A stretch of DNA of 64,000 bases from Deltaproteobacteria bacterium. Lineage in GTDB: Bacteria; Desulfobacterota; Desulfarculia; Adiutricales; Adiutricaceae. Below are positions 63,823 to 64,000 of this stretch, one piece after another. The notes under the pieces are model-generated. The model did not search any database and was not told the origin of the DNA. It was given only the letters and a program-made list of their open reading frames with translations. Within the stretch, counting starts at the first letter, position 1; each line of letters starts with the position of its first letter. The translations under genes were made by a program, and so were the position numbers. The stretch lies in the NCBI GenBank assembly GCA_031263485.1, contig JAISFS010000099.1:26497-90496 (forward strand). The letters run 5' to 3'.

Positions 63823-63990
63823 GAAGCGGGGAACGGGGGGCAATAAGCGGGGAACGGGGAGGAAGAAGGGGGGAACGGGGGGAAATAAGCGGGGAACGGG
63901 GAGGAAGAAGGGGGGACCGGGGGGGAAATAAGCGGGGAACGGGGAGGAAGAAGGGGGGAACGGGGGGAACTAAGCGGGGAACGGGAGAAA
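63823..63990. repeat. 42-43-bp purine-rich tandem array at the window end
   Basis: AGCGGGGAACGGGGAGGAAG-type units start at 63846, 63888, 63931 and 63973, with a shorter leading copy at 63825. The array may continue beyond the window. One strand is almost pure purine (A/G). Confidence 0.9.
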
Positions 63991-64000
63991 CGAAGAACAC

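Overview
The window is about 64 kb of GC-rich bacterial chromosome. Against that background stand a few clearly AT-richer patches: the type I restriction locus, the flanks of the first transposase, and a second, broken transposase. No rRNA, tRNA or CRISPR array was seen. The gene set (soluble HdrB/HdrC-type iron-sulfur proteins, a 2x[4Fe-4S]-type ferredoxin, a membrane pyrophosphatase, an LplT-Aas fusion, NikM-type nickel/cobalt uptake) best fits an anaerobic deltaproteobacterium (Desulfobacterota). That is an inference, because no taxonomic marker gene is present.

Layout. 1-3.85 kb: a gene-poor stretch with degenerate repeats, a 119-bp MITE flanked by CTAG duplications, and a decayed TPR-like gene. 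3.9-12.5 kb: a type I restriction-modification locus, hsdR-hsdM-hsdS followed by a second, colinear hsdM of much higher GC. 13-18.7 kb (minus strand): a zinc-uptake cluster resembling Vibrio zrgABCDE (His-rich DUF2796 protein, ABC ATPase, FtsX-type permease, DUF3299 protein), then a Zur-like regulator. The promoter of the cluster is duplicated upstream, where it drives a roughly 360-nt unit with no convincing protein and a terminator: a candidate metal-regulated RNA. 19.2-21.9 kb: an MBL-fold hydrolase and a bacterial SUFU protein, bracketed by two direct copies of a ~105-bp repeat. 22.4-26.6 kb: pirin, then nikKLM-type nickel/cobalt uptake preceded by a structured leader with an intrinsic terminator. 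26.7-29.6 kb: two tandem exported serpins. 30.1-38 kb: an LplT-Aas fusion, TrmB, and a RecD2-like protein whose helicase motifs are all degenerate. 38.2-40.2 kb: an apparently intact IS1634-type transposase. 40.7-46.2 kb: ExoIII, a second SUFU paralogue, and hdrC-hdrB. 47-48.7 kb: an AT-rich broken transposase. 50-53.4 kb: an MltD-like lipoprotein with ten LysM repeats. 54.5-61.1 kb: H+-pyrophosphatase, TlyA, and an MmeI-like methyltransferase with a dead nuclease site. 61.6-63.3 kb: pdxY, a small membrane protein, and a ferredoxin.

How the genes work together. Metal economy is a theme: zinc import with its own repressor and operators, and nickel/cobalt uptake with a likely leader switch. A second theme is envelope defence or housekeeping (serpins, LysM hydrolase, phospholipid re-acylation). 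A third is DNA modification (two systems). A striking genome-scale feature is that at least 13 gaps between genes carry a different short tandem-repeat array, and several proteins carry in-frame repeat expansions.
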